A DNA stretch of 33,468 nucleotides from CAZTPJ01 sp964614515 (GCA_964614515.1 CAZTPJ010000041.1:1-33468); one strand, 5' to 3'. Positions 1 to 7,543 are shown, counted from the first letter of the stretch. Numbers and translations are program-made. Notes: generated by a model not told the origin, from the sequence alone.

Positions 1-47
1 AGTCGACAAGCGCTGCATCCTCCATGGCAGATAGAGGAGAAGAAAAC

Positions 48-743
48 ATGAATGTGATCGATCGACGTGTGTCCTTAACGCTCGCGGTGCTATTCACGAG
101 CGCAGGTGCGGCCTCCGCCGACAGCGTGCTGTTTGGCTTCGAGGAATACGCGGGCGTTTCTGGTGCACCGGGCACCTACTCCACACTCGTGTACTCGAAA
201 GGTGGAGTGACTCTGGAGTTCACGCGAATGTTCGGGCCGGCAAATCCGTCAGGCACGAGATTCGACATCGAGAACCTTTCACCCTTCAACCGACCGGCGA
301 CATGGGGCAACAAAGCACTTTCGCCTTTCTTCAACGCGTCACAGAATGATTGGTTTGTTGCCTCCATTACGGCGGCTCCCGGCGCTGTCACATCTATCCG
401 AATGGAGTACGGCGATTACGGCGGAGATACTGGAAATGCGCGTCTCGTCGTTCTCGACGGCTTGTATGGAACTGGAGCACAGTTGTCTTCGCAGAGCCAA
501 GCGTGGAATGGCAACTTCAATCTTGGCTCAGCCCCTGGTTTCTTTACCTATTCCGGCACGGGCATCCAGTCATTCGCCTTCCGTGGAGAGGAAGGAGTTT
601 CCGGTTTCCCCAACAGCCTCTATTGGGACAACTTCCTCATCGAGTTTGACAGCACCATTATTCCCCTTCCTTCCGCCGGTCTGCTCGCAGGAGCCGGGCT
701 GCTTGTGATTCCACTCTCCCGTAGACGCGGCAGCATCCGCTGA
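48..743 (+). CDS. PEP-CTERM-like secreted protein
   Basis: A 231-residue exported protein of unknown function. Residues 1 to about 24 form a signal peptide (LTLAVLFTSAGAASA, cleavage before DS). The middle is rich in Gly, Ser and aromatics and looks like an all-beta, jelly-roll surface domain ending in LYWDNFLIEF. The C-terminus has the three-part sorting layout: a Pro-rich motif (IIPLPSAG), a hydrophobic helix (LLAGAGLLVIPL) and a basic tail (SRRRGSIR). In PEP-CTERM systems such tails are read by an exosortase, and none is present here. I chose this ATG over one 24 bases upstream because GAGGAG lies 8 bases before it and the signal peptide follows at once. A strong hairpin follows the stop. 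The exported class is well supported; the function is unknown. Confidence 0.82.
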   Translation: MNVIDRRVSLTLAVLFTSAGAASADSVLFGFEEYAGVSGAPGTYSTLVYSKGGVTLEFTRMFGPANPSGTRFDIENLSPFNRPATWGNKALSPFFNASQNDWFVASITAAPGAVTSIRMEYGDYGGDTGNARLVVLDGLYGTGAQLSSQSQAWNGNFNLGSAPGFFTYSGTGIQSFAFRGEEGVSGFPNSLYWDNFLIEFDSTIIPLPSAGLLAGAGLLVIPLSRRRGSIR

Positions 744-770
744 GACCCGTCACCCAATCAAGTACTCTCA

Positions 771-810
771 CGCGGCCACCCGTTGCTCATGGGTGGCCGC
801 GCTGCTTTGA
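771..810 (+). terminator. Hairpin terminator between convergent genes
   Basis: A perfect 11-bp stem (CGCGGCCACCC at 771-781 with GGGTGGCCGCG at 791-801) has a 9-base loop and is followed by CTGCTTTG, a weak T-tract. It sits between the PEP-CTERM gene and the convergent cysteine-cluster gene, so it may stop transcription from both sides. Confidence 0.6.
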
Positions 811-831
811 GTCGCAGGCAACCGCGACGTG

Positions 832-1320
832 TCACGGTTCTCCCGCGACATGACCATCAACAAACTCCCGCAGCATCGCTCGCCACTCGCCGTAGCGGTA
901 CTCGATGCCGTGGCGCGTGTGGATGTCGCGGATCGCCTGGCAGACTCGTTCACCGAGGCCCTCTTGCCAGGCCTGGGCGGTGGGGTCGCAGAAGTACACG
1001 CGACACCCGGCCGGACGCGCGGCGCGGGCCTCGCATAGCCGCGCAGGCTGGTACGGACATCCGCCACGACCGATCGCCTCATCAAGCGCTTCCGACGAAA
1101 CCGGCCCGCCATCGGGATGCAGCATCGTGTATGCCGTTTCCAGTCCCGTGACGTAGAGGCGATGATCGAAAGCGTCGAAGTTGCAGCAGCGTCCCGAGGC
1201 CGTGCAGATCGGCGCACGCGCTTCGACGCATGCGGCGATGTAGTCATAGACGGCCTCGAGTTCAGCGCGAACGCCAGCGTCGGCGAGGGCATCGAGCCAT
1301 TGTTGAGCGAGCGGCGTCAT
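832..1320 (-). CDS. YkgJ-type cysteine-cluster protein
   Basis: A 162-residue cytoplasmic protein with the Cys pattern of the YkgJ family (putative zinc/iron-chelating domain): C39, the pair C45-C46 (SGRCCNF), C88, C96, C106 and C111. The order CC, GGCPY, LCEAR and RPAGCRVYFC matches the family layout. No signal peptide or membrane segment is seen. Members are thought to bind a metal or Fe-S cluster, but no reaction is established. The frame is open 41 codons further upstream; I chose the internal ATG because the family-like helical N-terminus (MTPLAQQWLDALAD) begins there. It is divergent from the dockerin-tagged gene. A second, only distantly similar YkgJ protein lies about 1.9 kb away. Confidence 0.8.
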   Translation of the reverse strand: MTPLAQQWLDALADAGVRAELEAVYDYIAACVEARAPICTASGRCCNFDAFDHRLYVTGLETAYTMLHPDGGPVSSEALDEAIGRGGCPYQPARLCEARAARPAGCRVYFCDPTAQAWQEGLGERVCQAIRDIHTRHGIEYRYGEWRAMLREFVDGHVAGEP

Positions 1321-1570
1321 GCTGCGGGTTCCAAGCGGGCGAATCTCCCATGATTCTCTGTGTGCTGATGACGGATGTCGCGTTATGAGACGGGCAGATT
1401 TCGCTTGCCTTTCGGGGCCAGCCCCTTTATCCTTGTCACACACATCGATCGCGATTTGGCCGTGTCCCCGAGGCCCGGCGTCAGAGGAAGAACGCCTGCA
1501 TCGTCGCGGGCGGCGTGGCTGGAACGGGCCACGGCGCGATCAACGGTCAAATGGAGAAGGAGAATTCGTC

Positions 1571-2515
1571 ATGCGTAGATTTTTGTCCGCCACGGCCGTG
1601 CTCGCCATCGCCGCCGGGAGCGCTTCAGCCCAACTCGTCGTCGGCAACGATCAATCGGGGACGGCGACGATCTGGCACATCGACGTGAACACGGGTGCGG
1701 CGACCCCGCTGTATTCCGCCGCCGATGCCAGCGCCAAGCCGTGGGGCATGGCCTATGACCCGGACACCAACACGCTGTACTGGAACGCCGGCAGCGTGCT
1801 GTATTCCTCACCTTTCGACATCTCCGGGCTGACGCCGACGAACCTGGGCACAATGACCTTCGGCGCTTCGACCGTCAACTTCGTGGGCCTTGGCTTCCGC
1901 GATGGCAAACTCATCGGCACGCGCAACATTGCCACCGAGGCCGTGTATGAGATCGATCCCGTCACCCGCATCGCGACGCAGACGTGGGTCTATCCGACGA
2001 CGTTCGACTTTGGCGGGCTGGATGTTGACGCCACCAGCGGCACGCTCTACGGCCTGAGCGATTCGGGCGGGGCGGGGCTGTACCTGATCGATGATGTCGC
2101 CGGTTCCGCAACGCTGCGCGCGCCGTATCCCGCGGGCGAGACGGACATCGACGGCCTGGCCATGTTCGACGGCATCGCGTACTACGTCACCGACGGCCCG
2201 AACACATTGCAGGCGAACTTCTACATCTACGACGCTGACACCGGCGCGCCGCTGGGCACGCTGCCCTCGCCGTTCACCGGCAGCGGGACGTTCTCCGCGG
2301 CCGCGTTCATCGGCGAATCCACGTTCTGCTACGCCGACTGCGACACCTCCACGGGCGTGGGCGTGCTCGACATCTTCGACTTCCTGTGCTTTGGCAACCG
2401 CTTCAGCGCGGGCGATCCATACGCGTGCGACTGCGACACATCCACGGGCGTCGGCGTGTGCGACATCTTCGACTTCCTCTGCTTCGGCAACGCGTTCAAC
2501 GCGGGTTGTCCATAA
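1571..2515 (+). CDS. Secreted beta-propeller-like protein with GC-type dockerin
   Basis: A 314-residue exported protein. Residues 1-20 form a signal peptide (AIAAGSASA, then QL). Residues 21 to about 250 contain repeated beta units such as GMAYDPDTNTLYW, GLDVDATSGTLYG and GLAMFDGIAYYVTDG, typical of a YncE/NHL-like propeller. Residues 253-314 are a two-repeat Cys-rich dockerin (CYADCDTSTGVGVLDIFDF and CDCDTSTGVGVCDIFDF), each with a D-x-D-x-S calcium-loop-like start and an LCFGN helix. This domain is characteristic of Phycisphaerae; its partner is unknown and no cohesin is in the window. The ATG is preceded by GGAGAAGGAGAA. The frame is open about 250 bases further upstream, but only this start gives a signal peptide. 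A heptamer repeat array and a strong terminator follow. Confidence 0.85.
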   Translation: MRRFLSATAVLAIAAGSASAQLVVGNDQSGTATIWHIDVNTGAATPLYSAADASAKPWGMAYDPDTNTLYWNAGSVLYSSPFDISGLTPTNLGTMTFGASTVNFVGLGFRDGKLIGTRNIATEAVYEIDPVTRIATQTWVYPTTFDFGGLDVDATSGTLYGLSDSGGAGLYLIDDVAGSATLRAPYPAGETDIDGLAMFDGIAYYVTDGPNTLQANFYIYDADTGAPLGTLPSPFTGSGTFSAAAFIGESTFCYADCDTSTGVGVLDIFDFLCFGNRFSAGDPYACDCDTSTGVGVCDIFDFLCFGNAFNAGCP

Positions 2516-2552
2516 GGCTCGAATCGCAGATCTCAAATCCGAGATGTCAAGT

Positions 2553-2632
2553 CTCAGCACTCAGCACCCAGCACCCAGCACTCAGCACTCAGCACTCAGC
2601 ACTCAGCACTCAGCACTCAGAACTCAGCACTC
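2553..2632 (+). repeat. Heptamer tandem repeat (CTCAGCA)n
   Basis: Eleven uninterrupted 7-bp units starting at 2553 and ending with a partial CTC. Eight units are CTCAGCA, two are CCCAGCA and one is CTCAGAA. The array lies between the dockerin gene stop and its terminator, so it would be transcribed into the 3' UTR. It is non-coding and resembles the short heptanucleotide arrays known from cyanobacteria and planctomycetes. Confidence 0.93.
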
Positions 2633-2646
2633 CCGTTCTGCATCCC

Positions 2647-2672
2647 AACCGGGGCGTTTCGCCCCGGTTTTT
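2647..2672 (+). terminator. Rho-independent terminator
   Basis: A 10-bp perfect stem (AACCGGGGCG with CGCCCCGGTT) closes a TTT loop and runs directly into TTTTT. It lies 131 bases after the dockerin gene stop and 90 bases before the end of the convergent cysteine-cluster gene. Confidence 0.88.
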
Positions 2673-2762
2673 CGTTTGACCCTCCAGTGGTGTGCCTGTC
2701 TGGCGTTCGTCGTGGCCATGCAGGGCCGTGGCCACGGCACACAATCGCGGGCACACATGCTG

Positions 2763-3245
2763 TCACACATCTCGCCCGTCGCGCGTCATGCGGATCACAC
2801 TCGGCACGTGCAACGGCCCGTGATCGATGCCCGGGCAGGTGCGCGAGGCGCGAAGCCACGCATCTTCGGTTGCCACATTGTCGCTCCAGAACGGCCACGT
2901 TCGGCATTGCCGCGGGCGTGCTTCATACGCGCTGCAGATCGCCTTGCCCGGGCGCGAGGTTCGATCGAGAAACACGCAGTCCCACCCGCCGGGGCCTTTG
3001 ACTTCGGTGAGTGATCGCCCGGCGCGGGTCATGTGCGTGTAGGTGGCCTCGAACTGCGCCGGCGTCATGCCGAATCTCCGCGCAAGGCCCGCGATTTCCT
3101 CATCGCTGACGAGGACATACCCGGCCGGGCCGGTGCAACAGTTGCCGCACATCGTGCAGGCGAAGCGCAGGCCGGGCTCGCGCTCGCCGCTGCGGGGGCG
3201 ATCGAACCATTCGTGCGTGTCGTCGTTGTTGTGATCGACGGCCAT
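2763..3245 (-). CDS. YkgJ-type cysteine-cluster protein, second copy
   Basis: A 160-residue cytoplasmic protein of the YkgJ zinc/iron-chelating family. Cysteines are at 30, 33, 36, 37 (ACTMCGNCC), 90 (WDCVFLD), 104 (AICSAYEARP) and 114 (RQCRTWPFW). The CxxCxxCC block plus Y-x-x-RPxxC is the canonical family pattern, closer to consensus than the copy near 1 kb. The start is set by the context: this ATG lies four bases after the phosphatase stop, with GAGGG upstream, whereas the longest frame would overlap the phosphatase by 74 bases. It is very probably co-translated with the PP2C phosphatase. A signalling link is inference from operon position only. Confidence 0.83.
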   Translation of the reverse strand: MAVDHNNDDTHEWFDRPRSGEREPGLRFACTMCGNCCTGPAGYVLVSDEEIAGLARRFGMTPAQFEATYTHMTRAGRSLTEVKGPGGWDCVFLDRTSRPGKAICSAYEARPRQCRTWPFWSDNVATEDAWLRASRTCPGIDHGPLHVPSVIRMTRDGRDV

Positions 3246-3249
3246 CGCA

Positions 3250-4557
3250 TCAGCCCTCGCGCGTGCGCTGAAAGACGACAAGCGTCTGGTCATCGGCGCG
3301 TGTGCGGACGCGCGTGTGTTCAAAGAGCGCGCCGTGGACGGAATCCACGACGCAATCGGGCGCGCCGGTACAATGCTCGAGCGCGGCGTCGAGCCGATGC
3401 GTCCCGAACATCTCGCGCGACGTGTTGAACGCCTCGGTCACGCCGTCGGTGTACAGAATGACCGTGTCCCCCGGCGCGAGCGTGACTTTCTCACACCCGA
3501 GTTCCAGCCGATCAAGCAGGCCAAGGGGGGGGGAGGCATCGCCAAGCAGTTCATGCACGCGCCCGGTGTCGCCGATCTTCAGGCGCGGCGGATTGTGCCC
3601 GCTGCGGGCGTATTCAAGTTCGCCCGTGCGCGGGTCATACACCGCGAAAAACGCCGTCACGAAACTTCCGCCCAGCGATGCGCCAAGCAGCCGCTCGTTG
3701 GCGAACCGCAGCACGGAGTCCGGCGAAGGGTGCGGATCGCTGTAGCAATGCAGGATCGCGTGCAGCATGGCCATGACCGTCGCGGCGCCCGGGCCGTGGC
3801 CCGCGACGTCGGCGATGAGAATGCCCCATCGCCCGTCGGAGAACTTGAAGAAGTCGTAGTAGTCGCCGCCGGCCTCGTCGGCGGTGAGATAACTCGCGGC
3901 CATGGTCAAGCCGGGGATCTCCGGCAGCGTGGCCGGAAGCAGCGCGCGCTGGACGCGCGCAACCTCTTCAAACTGGCGGTTGAGTTCGCGATTGAGCGCC
4001 CTGACTTCCTCAACCAGCAGCAGTCGCGTGTTCGTGCCGGCGAGAAGATTGCCGAACAAGAGGGCGTGTTCGATGATTTCCGTGGTGAAGTGATTCGGAT
4101 TGCGCGAGAGTTGAATCGTCCAATAGATCGGTTCGCCCTCGTGATACAACGGCACGACGAGGGCCGAACGCATCTCGCGCAGTTCGCTCCCCAGCGCCGG
4201 ATCTTGCGGCAGGTTGAGGTCCGTGGTGAGCGCTGGTCCGCGCCCGGCGATGGCCGCGCCGACAAATCCGCCGGTGTGGACCGGAATCAAGTCTCGATAC
4301 CGCCACGGCTCGGCGGGGACGAGCACCGTCTTGCCCGCGAGCACGTCGGCGATGTTGATCTGCCGCGTCACGCGGTACTCACCCGGCTTGAGGTCGCGCG
4401 TGGACACCGAAATCATGTAGTCCACCGGGCGGATCGGCCAGTAATGATGCACGACCGAACTCAGAGCGTCGTTGGGCCGTTGCGCGGTGCTGATGTCGCG
4501 CACCAGGTTGAGCAGGCTGGCGATCCGCGAGTCGGTTGAGAGGTCGGTGAGTTTCAC
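3250..4557 (-). CDS. GAF-domain PP2C/SpoIIE-type serine phosphatase
   Basis: A 435-residue soluble protein. Residues about 10-180 resemble a GAF sensor, about 183-205 form a short helical linker (EEVRALNRELNRQFEEVARVQ), and about 205-432 are a SpoIIE/RsbU-type PP2C phosphatase. Metal-binding Asp residues are visible in AGGDYYDF (D232), LIADVAGHG (D250), LYTDGVTEAF and the final RADDQTLVVF. RALLPATLPEIPG is the usual lead-in of RsbU-like enzymes. Members dephosphorylate anti-sigma-factor antagonists; no such partner gene is present here. The start is GTG with no clear ribosome site; an ATG 47 codons in would cut the GAF domain. Codons for SPP include a run of nine C on the coding strand, a possible slippage site. 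It heads an operon with the YkgJ protein. Confidence 0.87.
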   Translation of the reverse strand: MKLTDLSTDSRIASLLNLVRDISTAQRPNDALSSVVHHYWPIRPVDYMISVSTRDLKPGEYRVTRQINIADVLAGKTVLVPAEPWRYRDLIPVHTGGFVGAAIAGRGPALTTDLNLPQDPALGSELREMRSALVVPLYHEGEPIYWTIQLSRNPNHFTTEIIEHALLFGNLLAGTNTRLLLVEEVRALNRELNRQFEEVARVQRALLPATLPEIPGLTMAASYLTADEAGGDYYDFFKFSDGRWGILIADVAGHGPGAATVMAMLHAILHCYSDPHPSPDSVLRFANERLLGASLGGSFVTAFFAVYDPRTGELEYARSGHNPPRLKIGDTGRVHELLGDASPPLGLLDRLELGCEKVTLAPGDTVILYTDGVTEAFNTSREMFGTHRLDAALEHCTGAPDCVVDSVHGALFEHTRVRTRADDQTLVVFQRTREG

Positions 4558-4917
4558 GAAGGCGATCGTAGAGGCGTCCGGCCCACGGCGCGGCTCGACG
4601 GCGCGAGTCCCCCACCGGCGTCGAACCCACGACGGAACATGGGGTGACGTGTTACCGGATCAGCCCGGCGCTGCACATGCGCGGCGCGATGCGCATGGAT
4701 ATCCCCATGATCGCGGGCCTGCGCGGGCGGGTGATGCGGCGTTCGCGGATCACGCGGGCGGCGCGATCTGGGGAACCTGGACCCACACCCCTGATGGAAC
4801 CGCCCGGTTCACTTGGCGTATCGGATGGACGATTCCAGTGCCGCCAGGAAGCCGAGATGCCCGCGCAGGGAGGGGAGCATCGGCGGGTATGTGTATGCGT
4901 GCTTTCAGGGGGCTTTC
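4558..4917. other. Divergent intergenic region, nothing recognised
   Basis: These 360 bases separate the divergent phosphatase and DUF1444-like genes. Several frames are open through it, but none has a ribosome site, a protein-like composition or a recognisable motif. The region must hold the promoters of both genes; I could not pick convincing boxes. Confidence 0.5.
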
Positions 4918-5727
4918 ATGCCGGGGATGCCGAGGGAACCGCAGGCTTTTGCCGAACACATCATCACGCTGCTGCGCAGGCGGCAGCCAAGCCACTCCAT
5001 CGAACTGATCGGACCTGGCGAACTGATGATCAACGGCCGCAGGCTCGATCTCCAGAACCTCCTGCGCATGGTCAACCATGATCCCACGCGCGGCGACGAG
5101 ATCATCGAGCACTACTTCGATCAACTGCTCGCGGGTGACACGGCCAGGCTCGCGGCCGTCACGCTCGACTTCGCGCGACCGCGCCTCATGCCGCGCATTC
5201 AGCCCGAGAGCATCTTCACGCACCTCGGGCGCGAACAGGTGGCGCACATTCCATTCGTCAACGGAACTGTGGTGGTGTTCGTCATCGACCTGCCGCAGAT
5301 GACCGTCAGCGCCACCACCGAACAGATGATCCGCTGGGGACTCACCGTCGATGACCTCGATGAGATCGCGCGGCAGAACCTCGAGCGATACGCCCCGGAA
5401 CTCGAAGTGCAGATCGTCGAATCCAAAGAGGGCGGACGCGCGGCGATTCTCTCCGAACAAGATGGCTACGACGCGGCGCGGCTGCTGCTCACCGATCTTC
5501 ACCGACGACTCGCGCCGAGCCTCGGCTGCGACTTCTACGTCGCGACGCCCGCTCGCGACATGTTCGTCGCCCTTTCGCCAGGACCCGATGTCTTCATCGA
5601 CCGCCTGCGCCACCGCGTCGAGCAGGACTTCGAGCGACTCCCGTATCCGATCACGCCCGACCTGTTCCTCGTGACACGCGACGGCGTGGCCGGAACGGGG
5701 CACGGCCAGGCGGAAGAGGCGGCGTAA
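4918..5727 (+). CDS. DUF1444 (YtpQ-like) family protein
   Basis: A 269-residue cytoplasmic protein that I place in the DUF1444/YtpQ family by its layout: an N-terminal helix with FAEHIITLLRRR, a small beta unit (IELIGPGELMINGRRLDLQNL), a helix with a 'VNHDPTRGDEIIEHYFDQLL' segment, then LMPRIQPESIF and a C-terminal domain beginning ATTEQMIRWGLTVDDL. The biochemical role of the family is not established. No signal peptide or membrane segment is present. The ATG at 4918 has CAGGGGG six bases upstream; the frame is open 35 codons further, but that part is Arg/Pro-rich and unlike the family. No obvious partner gene adjoins it. Confidence 0.72.
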   Translation: MPGMPREPQAFAEHIITLLRRRQPSHSIELIGPGELMINGRRLDLQNLLRMVNHDPTRGDEIIEHYFDQLLAGDTARLAAVTLDFARPRLMPRIQPESIFTHLGREQVAHIPFVNGTVVVFVIDLPQMTVSATTEQMIRWGLTVDDLDEIARQNLERYAPELEVQIVESKEGGRAAILSEQDGYDAARLLLTDLHRRLAPSLGCDFYVATPARDMFVALSPGPDVFIDRLRHRVEQDFERLPYPITPDLFLVTRDGVAGTGHGQAEEAA

Positions 5728-5750
5728 TCGCGATGAGGTTGCATGCGTTC

Positions 5751-5790
5751 ATCCGGTGGCACGGGCGTCCCGCCTGTGCGAGTCCGCCAT
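5751..5790 (+). repeat. Diverged GC-rich palindromic repeat
   Basis: ATCCGGTGGCACGGGCGTCC begins a hairpin (GCACGGGCG / TCC loop / CGCCTGTGC, one G-T pair). Its first nine bases match the outer edge of the repeat family described at 5840, in inverted orientation to that copy. It lies 23 bases after the DUF1444-like gene stop and could act as its terminator. Confidence 0.6.
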
Positions 5791-5839
5791 GACACCTGAC
5801 CAGGGCAACCGCAAGCTTGCTCACGCCTGCGCCGATGGG

Positions 5840-5916
5840 TTGAGCCATCGCGCGCCGGACACGCAAGGGAGGCGGGCGAGACGCCCGCCCCACCGGATCC
5901 AATGGACTTTGCGGTT
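5840..5916 (+). repeat. Dispersed GC-rich repeat, copy 1
   Basis: Contains GGCGGGCGAGACGCCCGCC (GGCGGGCG / AGA / CGCCCGCC-type hairpin) followed by CCACCGGATCCAATGGACTT and TGCGGTT. The flank GAGCCATCGCGC plus ACACGCAAGG is shared with the copies at 18935 (inverted) and 31925. The repeat lies between genes; the open frame running through it into the acetyltransferase is an artefact of its composition. Confidence 0.88.
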
Positions 5917-5980
5917 ACGCTTGACTGCTCGACATGTCAATCGAAGTCCGTTGGTCGGATATCCTTTCACCTCCATCGCG

Positions 5981-6553
5981 ATGCGCTCCATGCCCGCTCA
6001 AACTATCCACCCCGAGACTCCCGCGGAGATTGACGCCGTGGATGCTCTGCTGCGCCTCGCGTTTGGTCAGCCGGACGAGGCCGACCTCGTGCGACGGCTT
6101 CGCGCCTGCGAGGAGTATCGTCGGGAGTTGACCTTTGTCGCGCGGGTCGATGGCCGGATCGTTGGGCACTTGATGCTCACGCGAGCGTGGGTGGTTCCGA
6201 ACGACTCCACATCCTCGACGGCATCACGCACGGCTGGTTCGCCACGCGATTCGACGCCTGTTCTCGCGCTGGCCCCCATGGCCGTGCTGCCGGAGTTTCA
6301 GCGTCGGGGCATCGGCGGCGCGATGATCCATCACGGCCTCGACGCCGCGCGCCGCAATGGCGAACGCATCGTCATCGTGCTGGGTCATCCCGAGTACTAC
6401 CCGCGATTCGGCTTCCGCCCCGCGTCGATGTGGGGCGTGCGATGTCCATTCGATGTGCCCGATGAGGCGTTCATGCTGCTTAGTCTCAGGACGGATCCGC
6501 TTCCGCGATTGGATGGGGTGATTCGATATGCGGAGCCGTTTCAAGGGGTGTAG
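5981..6553 (+). CDS. GNAT family N-acetyltransferase (YhbS-like)
   Basis: A 190-residue acetyltransferase that would move an acetyl group from acetyl-CoA to an unknown amine. The acetyl-CoA site is visible as LAPMAVLPEFQRRGIGGAMI (residues about 97-116, with the R/Q-x-x-G-x-G/A loop RRGIGG). The downstream strand VIVLGHPEYYPRFGFRPAS (about 131-149) is typical of the YhbS/COG3153 group. An unusual Ser/Thr/Arg-rich insert (residues about 75-92) separates the two core halves. The start is uncertain: ATGs at 5981 and 5990 both fit and neither has a good ribosome site. The frame is open further upstream, but only through a dispersed repeat. Its last 68 bases overlap the end of the convergent membrane-protein gene. 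Confidence 0.84.
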   Translation: MRSMPAQTIHPETPAEIDAVDALLRLAFGQPDEADLVRRLRACEEYRRELTFVARVDGRIVGHLMLTRAWVVPNDSTSSTASRTAGSPRDSTPVLALAPMAVLPEFQRRGIGGAMIHHGLDAARRNGERIVIVLGHPEYYPRFGFRPASMWGVRCPFDVPDEAFMLLSLRTDPLPRLDGVIRYAEPFQGV

Positions 6554-7523
6554 ATTCGAGGCGCGACGACTGCCCACGTCCACACTCCGGGCACGTCGAC
6601 CGATCACCGAGACCGCGCAGGTCGTAGCCACAACCCGCACATTCACACGGTCGTCGAATCGGATGCCGCAAGATGTAAGTCGTCCAGACAAGCGCGGACG
6701 CAGGCAGCAGGATCGACCAGAGCGGAATCGCGATCCATGTCTCGCCGACGTTAAACACGCAGACAAACGCGTCGGCGACGGGAAACGCTTGCTTGTCTCC
6801 AAACATGTACCAAGACTGCTGAATACCGACCAACATCGGATCGACGGGAACGTGGCGTTGAAAGATCAATTGCCCGGGCCATACTGCAACAGCCCAGAGT
6901 GGTTCGTCGAGCGAGTAAGGTAGGGGCGATCCAACGATCCTAAACCCGGCCTGTGATCGCCATTCCATCACCGCGCTGGTGCCGACCATCACGATTCCGA
7001 ACCAGAACAATACCGCGAGCCAGCGCTTGCGCCGTTTGCCGAGTGAAGCAGCAGTAACGACGCTGCTCGATTCGGCGCGTCCAACTTCACCCACGGCAGA
7101 AAATGAGTTCTGGCCAGCACCCTGCATCCGCGCGAACACTTGGCGTTTCTTACGCCACGACACCATCGCCACGCCGACAAAGCCGACGATGAAATGCCAA
7201 AGCGGAACGGAGAGTTCCGGCCCATTCTTGATGCCCCAGAACGACATGTCCCTGTACATCGACACCGAAACATTGGAATCATCGCCGGGCCAGCAACCCC
7301 AGGGATGGAGCCGACGCCAACCCTGCAGCACGTAGGAACATATCTCCGCCCGGCCGCGATCGACCGCCACAAACCACACTCGATCGCCCGCACCACCAGG
7401 CGTCCGAACAAACATGGTGCGATCGTCCATGAACAGCCACAGACCGGCCGTCAGCACGGCGAGCGTGATGGCACTCCAGAATGCCACTCGCCATCGCCGA
7501 CTGGCTTTGGTCAGCGTGTCCAT
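6486..7523 (-). CDS. Membrane protein, internally duplicated, C-terminal zinc ribbon
   Basis: A 345-residue protein with about four membrane helices (residues about 13-31, 108-122, 168-186 and 266-284). The order helix, external segment, helix occurs twice: compare WRVAFWSAITLAV...SVPLWHFIVGFVG with RWLAVLFWFGIVM...AIPLWSILLPAS. After the last helix comes a four-Cys zinc ribbon (C295, C298, C311, C314 in CAGCGYDLRGL and CPECGRG), a motif repeated across planctomycete membrane proteins of unknown role. The start ATG has no close ribosome site. The gene is convergent with the acetyltransferase and overlaps its end. A truncated relative of its C-terminus lies 20 bases upstream, pointing to an old tandem duplication. 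Confidence 0.75.
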   Translation of the reverse strand: MDTLTKASRRWRVAFWSAITLAVLTAGLWLFMDDRTMFVRTPGGAGDRVWFVAVDRGRAEICSYVLQGWRRLHPWGCWPGDDSNVSVSMYRDMSFWGIKNGPELSVPLWHFIVGFVGVAMVSWRKKRQVFARMQGAGQNSFSAVGEVGRAESSSVVTAASLGKRRKRWLAVLFWFGIVMVGTSAVMEWRSQAGFRIVGSPLPYSLDEPLWAVAVWPGQLIFQRHVPVDPMLVGIQQSWYMFGDKQAFPVADAFVCVFNVGETWIAIPLWSILLPASALVWTTYILRHPIRRPCECAGCGYDLRGLGDRSTCPECGRGQSSRLESTPLETAPHIESPHPIAEADPS

Positions 7524-7543
7524 GGAACATCGTATGACGCCCC

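Noticed and set aside
1571..2515. The dockerins as evidence of a cellulosome.
   Set aside because: No cohesin, scaffoldin or carbohydrate-active enzyme is in the window, and the Cys-rich repeats differ from clostridial type I dockerins.
2553..2632. Tandem array considered as a CRISPR.
   Set aside because: Units are 7 bases with no spacers, and no cas genes are present.
3316..4539. A 407-codon plus-strand frame opposite the PP2C phosphatase.
   Set aside because: It mirrors the real gene, with no motif or start signal.
4595..4640. A T-arm-like GTGGGTTCGACGCC on the minus strand, suggesting a tRNA 3' end.
   Set aside because: The T-stem does not pair (GTGGG against CCGGT), and no acceptor, D or anticodon arm can be drawn.
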